In this document: positions 1 through 21,700 of the stretch, one piece after another
How positions within the stretch are numbered: position 1 is the stretch's first letter
How the letters are laid out: each line of letters begins with the position of its first letter
The notes under the pieces: generated by a model
What the model was told of the DNA's origin: nothing
Databases searched by the model: none
What the model saw: the letters and a program-made list of their open reading frames with translations, nothing else
NCBI GenBank assembly: GCA_023362775.1
Contig: JALMGJ010000001.1
Span: 94,582,501 to 94,646,500 of the forward strand
DNA: 64,000 bases
Source of the DNA: Charina bottae
Taxonomy: Eukaryota > Chordata > Lepidosauria > Squamata > Charinaidae
Reading direction: 5' to 3'
Program-made: the position numbers and the translations under genes

Positions 1-640
1 AAGTCTTCCTCCAATTGTGTTCAGCTCCTAGTAACAACATGAACACATTTATGTTGCTTTCCGTGTTTGCCATTGTTTCTCTCTGGGATATTTTTTTAAC
101 TTTCCAGTCTAGCCTATTGCTCTAAGGTTTTTTGCTGGTCTCCATTCTAAGTCCTAACCAGATCCAATCTATTTAGTTGTTGCAAGATCAGCTAGGGTGA
201 TATAACACTACCTTTTTTGCTGTATCTAATCGTTCTGTAAGTCTGGCTTCCACCTAATTCCACACAGGCAGATTTCCACAATGTTAAAGCGTACGGCTGC
301 TTGGCACATATTTTTGTTCCAAGTTTTTAAAAGTTCCTCAGACCACAAGATAGATGCCAAAGAAAACATTAGGACTATGCAAACAGTTCAACATAGTTGG
401 CTATTTCTCCAGTGGAAATCTGCAATCCTGGTAGAAATGGCTTATGAGCATTCACATACATACTCAGACCAGGAAAGGACCTTGAAGTAACTGTATCAAG
501 CTCTCAAAAGATGCAGCCATCTTGAGATGCCCAGCATGTGTTCAGAAGGGTTTTTTGCTTGTTTTGTGAAATTCCACTACAAATGGTTGTTTTGTGAAAT
601 GTACAGCTTTGAGACTTATACACACATCCTGCTTGCCATG
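1..640. other. TEKT1 intronic DNA, nothing recognised
   Basis: AT-rich sequence without a recognisable exon or repeat. No segment resembles the upstream tektin exons. Confidence 0.5.
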
Positions 641-785
641 GCACAAAGAAAATTATTTTTCCCAAAACAACAGCCCTGTAAGATGAGTTGGGTTGAGAGA
701 GAGTGACTGACCCAAAGTCACCCAGTTGGCTTTCATGCCTAAGGGAGGACTGGAACTTACAGTCTCTCAGTTTCTAGTCTAATTC
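640..785 (-). mobile_element. tRNA-derived SINE fragment
   Basis: On the minus strand it reads the shared motif GCATGAAAGCCAACTGGGTG followed by a GGTCAGTCACTCTCTCTCAA block. The same family is seen at 54.1-54.36 kb. Confidence 0.6.
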
Positions 786-1297
786 AAGGTGTTGGTTATT
801 ACCTTTAAAGCCCTACATGGCATGGGTCCAGGTTACCTGAGGGACCGTCTCATCCCCATTACATTGACCCACCCCACCCGGTCATGCAGAGAGGGCATGC
901 TACGGACCCCGTCTGTAAGAGAATTCCATCTGACGGGGTCCAGGAAGCGGGCCTTCTCTGCAGCAGCTCCCACCCTCTGGAACATTCTTCCCCCGGAGGT
1001 GACGCAAGCCCCCTCTCTCCTGGACTTCCGTAAAAAACTGAAGACCTGGTTTTGCCATCGGGCCTGGGGCGAGGAAGGGAATAGTCATTCTTGGGGATGG
1101 CTGATGCCCTAGACCAGCTCTTTATACACTGTAATAGAACTTACCACCATCTGGATTTTATTGTATTTTATATTTCCATCTTCTATTGTATTATTGATAG
1201 TTTTGTATTGAGTTTTAAATTTTGTTTTTATCGTAAACTGCCCAAGGTCCCTCCTTGAGGGGGAGATGGGCGGTGATAAAAATTTGATAAATAAACA
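786..1297 (+). mobile_element. L2/CR1-type LINE 3' end
   Basis: It encodes a C-terminal reverse-transcriptase-protein segment (FKALHGMGPGYLRDRLIPIT ... LWNILPPEV) and ends in the typical tail gggcggtgataaaaatttgataaataaa. The 107-codon ORF is an LINE relic, not a host gene. Confidence 0.8.
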
Positions 1298-1369
1298 AAT
1301 ATTAAATGTAGTAGTTTAATTAAGATTTATTTAATTATTATATTTTATTATCCTGACGCTTCCTTGAGT

Positions 1370-1862
1370 TGTACAAAATGAATGCTGCAACTTACATATA
1401 AGCAGGTGAGAGGCATATTCCACCTGTGATGTGGGCTTTGCATTGGTTGCCAGTAGGCTTCTGGAGACAATGCAGAGTGCTGATACTGACCTACCAAGCT
1501 GTCTATGGTGTGACATCTTCTGGAAGGACTTGCTGTAGGTTCTTCCCCCACAGGAGATTTGGGGAAGAATGATAAATTAGTTGGGGGGGGGGTTGTGACT
1601 GAGTTCTTCCTTTGAAGCAGCCTCCCCTCAGAGATTCAGATGGTGCATTCACTCCTTCGGGAAAGTTCTGAAAACAGTTATTCAGAAGAGCTTTGGGGGA
1701 CTGACATCTGGTCATGCCTATTAGTTCTAGTTCTGTTCTGGATACTGTATATGATTCCATTGGTTTTGAATTATGTTGACTTTTGTGTTATGGTAATGTT
1801 AGTTGTGCACTGCTGTGAGTCCTTGGGAAGTATGATGATATAAAAATATAGTAAATAAATAC
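1370..1862 (+). mobile_element. CR1/L2-type LINE 3' end, second lineage
   Basis: The plus strand contains LHWLPVGFWRQCRVLILTYQ, the conserved C-terminal region of CR1/L2 proteins. It has stops, and an AATAAATA-rich tail at 1851-1870. Confidence 0.6.
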
Positions 1863-1986
1863 ATAAATAAATTCCTGCCCTGAAAATAACCCACATTACA
1901 TTGTTGTTGAGATGTGGTAAGAGGTAGGCTATGGTGGTTGTGCTTTTTATATCAACTTTCCGTGGATGGGCCTTTATTAAAAATAA

Positions 1987-14006
<12,020 letters not shown>

Positions 14007-14155
14007 TCCCACGATGCTGGCAGAATCTCTGCATGGCTGGACCCCAGAAATAGATCTTGGAATAGTGGCTTGAACTTTCAAAAGTATTTTATGGAAGCCA
14101 AACATCTGCCCGGAACTTTCTACCAGATAATAAATGGCTGAAACGTCAGAGCCTA
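14007..14155 (+). promoter_or_regulatory. TEKT1: TEKT1 3' UTR with poly(A) signal
   Basis: A canonical AATAAA lies at 14129-14134, about 125 bases after the stop codon. This fits a short 3' UTR ending near 14150. Confidence 0.7.
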
Positions 14156-14289
14156 ACTTCATCCTAAGCTCTCCGGGGCTTAGTAAATGTTTGACAGGTC
14201 CCCGTGACAGCGTCTAGAGTGAAAGTGATGGCTGGAAAGAAAACAAGTAGGACTTGAACTAGTGGCTTTAGTGCATCAATCGTTTAAAC

Positions 14290-14423
14290 CGTTATTTCTC
14301 AACCTTGACAATTTTAAGATGTGTGGACTTCAACTCCCAGAATTCCCCCATCAGCATGCTTGCTGGGGAATTCTGGGAGTTGAAGTCCACACATCTTAAA
14401 TTAGCCAAGGTTGAGAAACACTG
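14290..14423. mobile_element. Palindromic hAT MITE
   Basis: Two arms containing acttcaactcccagaattcc and its complement meet around 14355. The duplication GTTTAAAC is perfect (14282-14289, 14424-14431). Confidence 0.9.
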
Positions 14424-14943
14424 GTTTAAACAGTTAAGGGGAGAGCTGATTCACCATACTGCTTTATTTATTTGTAAAAACAAATTACCTGTTTTCTGTC
14501 CTTTTCATGCAGAAAACAGACTTAAACAGTTTACTTAATCTTTAGAATAGGCTAAAATGGGGATGAATCACCCACCCAAAACTCCTGGCCCTGATGACTA
14601 ATTGACAGCTCCATCCAGTTCACGTAATTACTTATACCCTGTGCCATAAGATCCAAAGTGGTCCTGATACCAGGGGCATCCAGAGGGGGCGGGGGTGGTC
14701 ATAAAAGTTAGGTTGGTGGCTTCAACCATATGATCACAGCTGCCATCTTGACTTTTTGTCTCCCCCTTCCCCCTCAGAGACTCCCTCACATAATTCTGTG
14801 CAATGTTGCTTGACTCCTAATTCTTGGACTAATTTTTAAAATGTGGATATTGTGTAGGCAATGGCTCCCATAACTTATAAATGCTTTAAGTTCTGTGTTC
14901 CACCAAACCCATATTTTCTTCCTTGGGACAGCCAAGTCTCTTC

Positions 14944-14967
14944 TCAAAGACCAACGCACTTTTCTTT
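14944..14967 (-). CDS. XAF1: Possible XAF1 terminal exon
   Basis: The minus strand reads a pyrimidine-rich acceptor (tttctcttctcaaggaag) followed by KEKCVGL and a TGA stop. Joined after the CAC donor it would give H-x3-C, the spacing of human HQEKC. The donor would be weak (gtggtg), the acceptor has a competing AG three codons upstream, and the exon is 3.4 kb away, so this is tentative. Confidence 0.35.
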   Translation of the reverse strand, partial: KEKCVGL

Positions 14968-15694
14968 CTTCCTTGAGAAGAGAAATGCAAGAACCTTTTC
15001 TTGTGGGGTTTTGTCCCACAACCTGCAATGCTTCTGGTCCAGCCAAATCTCATCGATTCTTTTGCATTCCAAGGACTCTTTGTTGTAAACTCGCAAGTGG
15101 GTGCTTGTACTCAGTCTTGGTTGTGAACTGTAGCTCTTTTATTCTTAAAAAGGCAGATCAGGGTATTGCAAAGCACTTTACTGAACCCGATCCTGCTGGA
15201 ACGAAAAGGGCCAGTTCAGCTGCTGAGAAATGTCATTGCCAGCTACTTTCTTCAGGTGAGCTTTGCATCGATTCTTCTGCAATACAAAACAGGGAAAGGG
15301 AATTCACTTTGGAACAGGGCAGCAGAGAACAATAGCTTTGGGGTGGGGAGGGGGAAATGTCAGGGGAAAGGAATCATCTCCTGCCTGGCTCCTAGGAGAA
15401 AAAAAACACCTCATGCACAACAACATATTCTAAATGCATGCAGATTAAAGGTCTTAACCTCTGGGCCTTGTGTGTTTGTTTAGGACCAGTGCTTGGGGTT
15501 GATGGTACCACTGCAACCTGCATTGGTTCACTTTTATTGGCACAGGATGCCCTCCTGTCATCTGGCACAACTGGAGCTTCCAGTGGAGGTATTTTGTATC
15601 AGGAGCTTGGCTAAGTATAAATTCCATACAGTCACCACCCTAGGGCCATTTTCAAACAGAGAGCGACCACAGGGTGTCCCATGTGCCTCTAGAA

Positions 15695-16284
15695 CAGAGC
15701 TTTCCAAACTGTGTGTCAGGACATGTTAGTGTGTCGGCTGCGGTGTCTGGGTGTGTCCCGGTAGCTTCTGCCTCCAAACCTGCTGTGATTCTGTGCAGGT
15801 CTTAGTGCCTGCCTTGTGCCTTGCTACCTCCAAACCTGCTGTGATTCCGTGCAGGTCCTAGTGCCTGCCTTGTGCCGTGCTGTAAGAGTGTCACGAAATG
15901 ATGCCCTGCTGTAAGAGTGTGTCGCGAAATGATGCATGTCTAAAAAGTGTGTCACCAACATGAAAAGTTTGGAAAGCTCTGCCCTAGATACTTGACTCAC
16001 ACAGATAGGAGTTAATGGGTTAATGGAAAAGTTCCAAATGAAATTAGCTTCTGCGTTTTAGCGGAGGCCGCCGCTGCCACCCCCGCGCACGCCCCCGCAC
16101 TGCTGCCGTGCACACCCCCGCCCCTGCGTGCGCCACCGCGCTGCCGCCGTTGGTGTGTCGCCAACGGCGGCACTTTAGAAAGCACTGTCCTAGTGCCTGC
16201 CTTGTGCCCTGCCGTAAGAGTGTGTCGTGAAATGATGCATGTCTAAAAAGTGTGTCACCAACATGAAAAGTTTGGAAAGCTCTG
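15695..16284. mobile_element. Composite hAT MITE (CAGAGCTTTCCAAAC family)
   Basis: Outer duplication CTCTAGAA is perfect (15687-15694, 16285-16292). Inside, an apparent right terminus occurs at 15981, followed by a GC-rich interior ending in another right terminus near 16190. It is either a nested insertion or a recombinant between family members. Confidence 0.85.
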
Positions 16285-16667
16285 CTCTAGAAACTGCTGA
16301 ATGAAACAGATGCTCCACCCCCCAGTCTTCAGGCATCTGCATCCATTGCCAAACAGTCTTGCTTTATTTGGAAGGAGACAAAGCTGTCTCGGTAGGGGAA
16401 CAAGGGGATCTGGAGAGGCATGGAAGGAAGACAACTGTTGGGGGCCTGGCGATGGAAGTCAATGCAGCTACCACTTTTTGAATCCCTACTTGCTGGAGAT
16501 ACAAAGGAGTTGCTTGGTTGGTTTTGCCTGGGTGATACCAGGATTCTTCTTTTAACTTTGATTGGTTGAGCTTTTTTTTTTTTTTATTGGCCAGGCTGCC
16601 CCTAAAACCTTGAGTGATAGGACTTCTCTGGCCTAAAGGCCGTAATAAAGGTTTTGATTTTGATAGG

Positions 16668-16735
16668 ACTAAACAGGGTTGGACCTGATTAGTTCTTAGA
16701 TGGGAAACCACCCAGAAATACCAGTGTTCTATGCT
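16668..16735 (+). mobile_element. 5S rRNA-derived fragment, probably a 5S-headed SINE
   Basis: aaacagggttggacctgatt, agttcttagatgggaaacca and cccagaaataccagtg align with the 3' half of vertebrate 5S rRNA (AGCAGGGTCGGGCCTGGTTA and onward) with many mismatches. It is not a functional gene. Confidence 0.65.
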
Positions 16736-17090
16736 AGTGTCTGAAATTAAAAGAAAAGAAAAATCCTGGCAACCACTTCTATACTGCTGCCAGAAAAACA
16801 ACTCTATGGACACAACCATGAAGTTACCAGGAGTCTATATTTTTAGAATTATTACTGGAAGCTGTTTTGTGGACTGTCGTCAGCGAAAGTGACAGTAAAA
16901 GGGGGGAAGTCACTTCCTAAAGTAACTCCATTTAACTCCAGTTGTAGTTCCAGTGGTGGCAGGACAGATAAGCGGATGCTGCTATCCCATTCTGAATCTC
17001 CAGCAGTGCAGAAATATGGAGGTGGGCACTCTGAACAGCACTTTTAGTGGAATAGTGCAGCCTCCTTGCACAGATGGAGATACTTTAAAG

Positions 17091-17205
17091 CAGTGTTTCT
17101 CCACATCTGAAGATGTGAAGATGTGTGGACTTTAACATGGCTGGCTGGGGAATTCTGGGAGTTGAAGTCCACACATCTGAAAGTTGCCAAGGTTGAGAAA
17201 CAATG
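17091..17205. mobile_element. Palindromic hAT MITE
   Basis: Left cagtgtttctcc, right gttgagaaacaatg. Duplications CTTTAAAG/CTTTAAAC differ at one base. Confidence 0.85.
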
Positions 17206-17470
17206 CTTTAAACATTTGTATGGTGCTCCCCATTAAAAAAAAAGCATTAAATGGTTTAAATAATTACTAGAGAGAGAGGGAGCAAACCAGAAGTTATAAT
17301 AGTACCTTTTTTTCCCAAGAATCGTGGACTCCTTCGAAGTGCTTCTAGGGAAGTTGCCTGTTGGCACTTTTTCTGAAATAGGAATGAAATCAGGAATTCA
17401 CGCCTGGTCTCAGGACATTTCTGCTACTGTGGCCTTTTTTAAAATCATCCTTTTTAAAGGCATTGTAGAG

Positions 17471-17649
17471 CAGGGGTCCCCAACCTGTGGGCTGCGGCCT
17501 GTTAGGAAGTGGGCCACGGGGCTCCCGCCTGCAAACCCCACCCCCCGGTGCGTGCGATTGGCTCCCGCCTGCAAACCCCGCCCCCCCAGTCCGTGGAAAA
17601 ATTTTCTTCCACGACCGGTCCCTGATGCCAAAAAGGTTGGGGACCGCTG
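17471..17649. mobile_element. hAT MITE (CAGGGGTCCCCAACC family)
   Basis: Termini caggggtccccaacc and ggttggggaccgctg form an inverted repeat. TGTAGAG flanks both ends (7 bp visible). Confidence 0.85.
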
Positions 17650-17739
17650 TGTAGAGGATCTCAATTTCAAAAAGCTACTAAAGTTGAATAACCTTTTTTG
17701 GTCGTCATTTCCCTTTCCCCACCTGTAAGAAAGAGGATA

Positions 17740-18125
17740 CAGGTAGTCCTTGACTTATGACCACAATTGGGACTGGAACTTCCATTGCTAAGCAAGGCAG
17801 TTAAGTGAGTCACACCCAATTTTACAACCTTTTTTGCCGTGGCCATTAAGTGAATCACTGCAGTCATTAAGTGAATCCAGCTTCCCCCATTGACTTTGCT
17901 TGTCGGAAGCCGGCTGGGGAGGTTGCAAATGGCAATCACATGACCCTGGAAAGCTGCAACCGTCGTAAGTGCAAACCGGTTGTCAAGCGCCTGAATTTTG
18001 ATCATGTGGCTGCAGGGATGCCACGACGGTTGTAAGTGCGAGGACTGGTTGTAAGTCACTTTTTTCAGCGCTGTTGTAACTTTGAACAGTCGCTAAACGA
18101 ATGGTCGTAAGTTGAGGACTACCTG
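17740..18125. mobile_element. TA-flanked palindromic element (CAGGTAGTCC family)
   Basis: It begins caggtagtccttgacttatg and ends gttgaggactacctg, with TA on each side (17738-17739, 18126-18127). Arms are long and complementary. TA duplication suggests Tc1/mariner-type mobilisation. Confidence 0.75.
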
Positions 18126-18240
18126 TACCAATTGCCTGGAGGGATCCTAAATAAGCCAGGGCCATTTTCTAAACACAGAGATTAGTAGCCTGCTATGGCT
18201 AGGATTTCAGCCATTTAGCGGCACTGCCGGGGAGGTACAC

Positions 18241-18717
18241 TTAGCTTCCCCAAGAGGAGCAGGTCCTACCATGACCTCTCCCTGCAGCTTCTTCAGAATC
18301 CCCCGGACTCCAAATGGCTCCCATATTGCCTGGCCAATGCCACATCCCATAGTCCTTCTTCCTCACCACGTGCTTCTGTAGGGTTGGGCTCGGAAGGAGG
18401 ATGTTGCACTGGGAACATGTCACCAGCTGGTCATACGTGTCATCGAGGGCCTGTGGCCCGGTGGAGGTCAGCATGGAGGCAAAGGCCTGGCAGCCAGATG
18501 CCTTTTTATTTCTTGGAGGCTTCAGAGATACTTTCTCGACGGAAGGCAGCTCTTTGTCCTTCCTCTTGGGGCGGACATCCTTCTCGGCCTTCATCTTCCA
18601 AGCAGGGGAAGAAGGAGCTGGAGTTGGAGGGCTCCGTGGAGATGGAGGAGAGCTTGATTTTGTGGCAGAATGGGTGGCAAGAGCCCCCAGGAGCTGTGGG
18701 AGTGAACTGCATTCATT
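18241..18717 (-). CDS. XAF1: XAF1 exon 6 (linker and last finger; 3' limit uncertain)
   Basis: It begins after tttatctcacccacag in phase 0 with NECSSLPQ. It encodes a Ser/Pro-rich linker, EKDVRPKRKDKE and the finger TCSQCNILLPSPTLQKH. Read through, it runs another 42 residues without a finger Cys to a stop at 18243-18241. Possible donors at 18369 (after CAC) or 18366 (after CACGTG) would end it before that tail. Confidence 0.85.
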   Translation of the reverse strand, partial: NECSSLPQLLGALATHSATKSSSPPSPRSPPTPAPSSPAWKMKAEKDVRPKRKDKELPSVEKVSLKPPRNKKASGCQAFASMLTSTGPQALDDTYDQLVTCSQCNILLPSPTLQKHVVRKKDYGMWHWPGNMGAIWSPGDSEEAAGRGHGRTCSSWGS

Positions 18718-21700
18718 CTGTGGGTGAGATAAAAGAGAGGCTCCAGAGGAGGCTTGGCCAATGTAGGTTAAGAAGCCGCCATAAAAGTGGAAGAAATGAC
18801 CCAGAAATCAGTTGCCCCAGGATACAGAGACTAAAATAACTTTGCTCCCTGGTAAAACCTTTCCTCCTCCTCACCTAATCGTATTGTTGGGTGAGAAGGA
18901 TTTCCCTTTCTCCTGTCCAACCCCACATTTCCAGAGTGTAACTGGCCTTGACGCACAACAAAGACCAAAGCGCAGTGGCCTGTATGCAGGCAGTGCTGCG
19001 CTCAAACTTCAGTACTCCGGTGAAGAGGATAAAAGGAGAAGGGGAGTTTTTTTCCTCTGCCCCAAACTCTTTTCTCCAGATATCTTAAAAGTTCTTTTAC
19101 TTGAAAGAAATCTTGACTAAGCACTGGCATTTAAGTTTATTTAAATTGTTGTCTGTTTTCTTGTTTTTCTGATTTTTTTTATGTTTTTGTAACTTGCAAT
19201 CTCCCTACAAACTTTCAGTAATTAGATAGATTAGAAACATCATCAATCAGACAATAATGTCTTACACATGTAACCTAGTTCTTGAATTCATTTTCTGAGT
19301 TCACATAATATATTGTGAACCATAAGCTGAATTTACTGAAGATGCTGGGCTACAAAAAACAGAACAAGGCTAAAGCAATCAGTCTTTCCACATCTTGCAA
19401 ATGCAGCTGTTAGAGCAGAGCTTTCCAAACTTTGTGTTGGGACACGTTAGTGTCCCGGCTGCAGTGTCTGGGTGTGTCCCGGCTGCTGCTGCCTCCAAAC
19501 CTGCCCTGCCAGGATTCCACGCAGGTCCTAGTGCCTGCCTTGTGCCTGGCTGCCTCCAAACCTGCTGTGATTCCACGCAGGTCCTAGTGCCTGCCTTGTG
19601 CCCTGCTGTAAGAGTGTGTCACGAAATGATGCATGTCTAAAAAGTGTGTCACCAACATGAAAAGTTTGGAAAGCTCTGTGCTAGAGCTTTAACTGTTCCA
19701 GTTAATGTGCAAACGGAGCTAGCATTTTCATAAAATTGCCTGTTCTTCTTTGGCAATAAGATTATCACCACTTGGTTTGAAAGTGTGACTGGCAGCTCAA
19801 GAGATAGATTATCATCCCCACCAAGTTCCACTCCAACCATGATGCAAAAGAACATACCAGGGAACTGGCTTGGATTAACCATGCTGGTCATTTGTGTTTC
19901 CACTAATCACCATCAAAATCTCTAGGTTTTTGGTCACTAGCCACTTCCAGTGCTACAAGGCGGCCAATTTTAGATGGCCAAAATTCTTACCAGGTGGTGT
20001 AGATATTGATCTGCTGGAAACCAGTTGTTACATTGCTGGCATAAATTTGTTTTGGAACCTAAAGGTGAGAGGTAGAAGACAATAATCAGTCCCAACATTC
20101 TGGCCAAGGAGCTGCGAAAGAGATATTTCAGACTGGTTTGCTTCCCTTCCAACAGCCTCTGATTAGCCAACACCCAGGCACAGATTCAGCAAGGGAAGAG
20201 AATGCGATCATTCATTCATTCATTTTGTCCCTCTCTTAAGTTTCCTAGGATAAATTGGGAAATACTGGGGCTTAGAAATGGGTTGCGCAGCCCCCGTTTT
20301 AGCAAAATCAACAGCATGTTCACAGAGCAAGTTAAATCCCTGATCAACTATTACTTTCAGCTAGAAACAAAGAAAACCCTAAACCTAGGTTAACAAAACA
20401 CAATGTTGTATTCACACAACATGTGAGCCACTAAATCAACCATATCAGTGCCTTAACACAGGGCTTTCCAAACTTTTGCTGTTGGTGACACACAAAAACC
20501 CGGAAGCGCCACGGCCAGTACGGCGCAAAAACCGGAAGTGCCGGCGGCGGTGCTTCTGGGTTGCCGCGGCGGCGGCAGCGGCTGCTTCTTCGAAAGGGCA
20601 GGCTCTGGGAACCCCGAAAATGCCCTCGGTTACGGCAGGGAGGCGAAAAGCCTCCCTGCGCGCATGCGCACCTCAGCTCTTCCGGCGCTCAGCTGTTCCG
20701 CGGGGAGAATTTCCACCCCGGGCCCAGAACAGCTGTGCCGGGAATCCCGGCAGCGTGCGGCAAGGCTTTTCGCCTCCCTGCCAGAACCGAGGGCATTTTC
20801 GGGGTCCCCAGAGCCTGCCTTTTTGAAGGGGCAGCGCCGCTGCTGCTGCTGCCCCTTCGAAAGGGCAGGCTCCGGGGACCCCGAAAATGCCCTCGGTTCC
20901 GGCAGGGAGGCGAAAAGCCCGCGCACGCTGCCCGGCACAGCTGATCTGGGGCCGGGGTGGAAATTCTCCCCGTGGAACAGCTGAGCGCCGGAAAGTTTGG
21001 CAACATTCGCGCGTGCGGGGGGAGGCTTTTCGCCTCCCTGCCAGAACCGAGGGCATTTTCGGGGTCCCCGGAGCCTGCCCTTTCGAAGGGGCAGCCGCTG
21101 CTGCCGTGCGGCAACCCGGAAGCGCCAGCGCTTCCGGGTTGTCACGCGACACACTTGGGGCCCCCAGGCGACACAGTACTGTGTCGCGACACACAGTTTG
21201 GAAAGCCCTGCCTTAACATGATCACACAACAGGAATGATAAGCAATGATTAACAGGACACCTGCATTATAGTCAGTGAAATCAGTCAAAACCACTTGATT
21301 CCCAGAATTAAAAAAAAAAAAAACCCTCCAAGTAGAGGAGGGCAAAATTTAAAAATGGTGTCAACTGGTCTGTTAGTAGTTGGCAATTACTAGCAGAAAA
21401 CAAGCTGGCTGGCCTGTTTTTTACTACTGTAGCAAGCAAGGAACAAGATGTGCATTCATGGAGTCTGAGCATGCGAAGTGATGCCGGTATGCAAGCCATG
21501 CTTTGCAGCAGTGTCACAGCACAGGAATGTAAAGGGAGGGGCTGCGCAGTGATGTCACTGATGAGCAGGGTTTGCTACAACCTGTCCTGCTTTGCTGCAG
21601 GTGCCCCTGGTGGCTAGGTTCCCACGACGTTCTGAACCACAAGTTACTCCACCTCATTTTAGCCTTCCCTAAATTCTTGCCATTCCCCTAATCCTTATTC

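Noticed and set aside
789..1112. 107-codon ORF as a host gene
   Set aside because: It is the C-terminal part of an L2-type LINE protein, present again at 4.1 and 5.4 kb.
20476..21229. ORFs of 116-199 codons
   Set aside because: Translations of the inverted GC-rich MITE interior.
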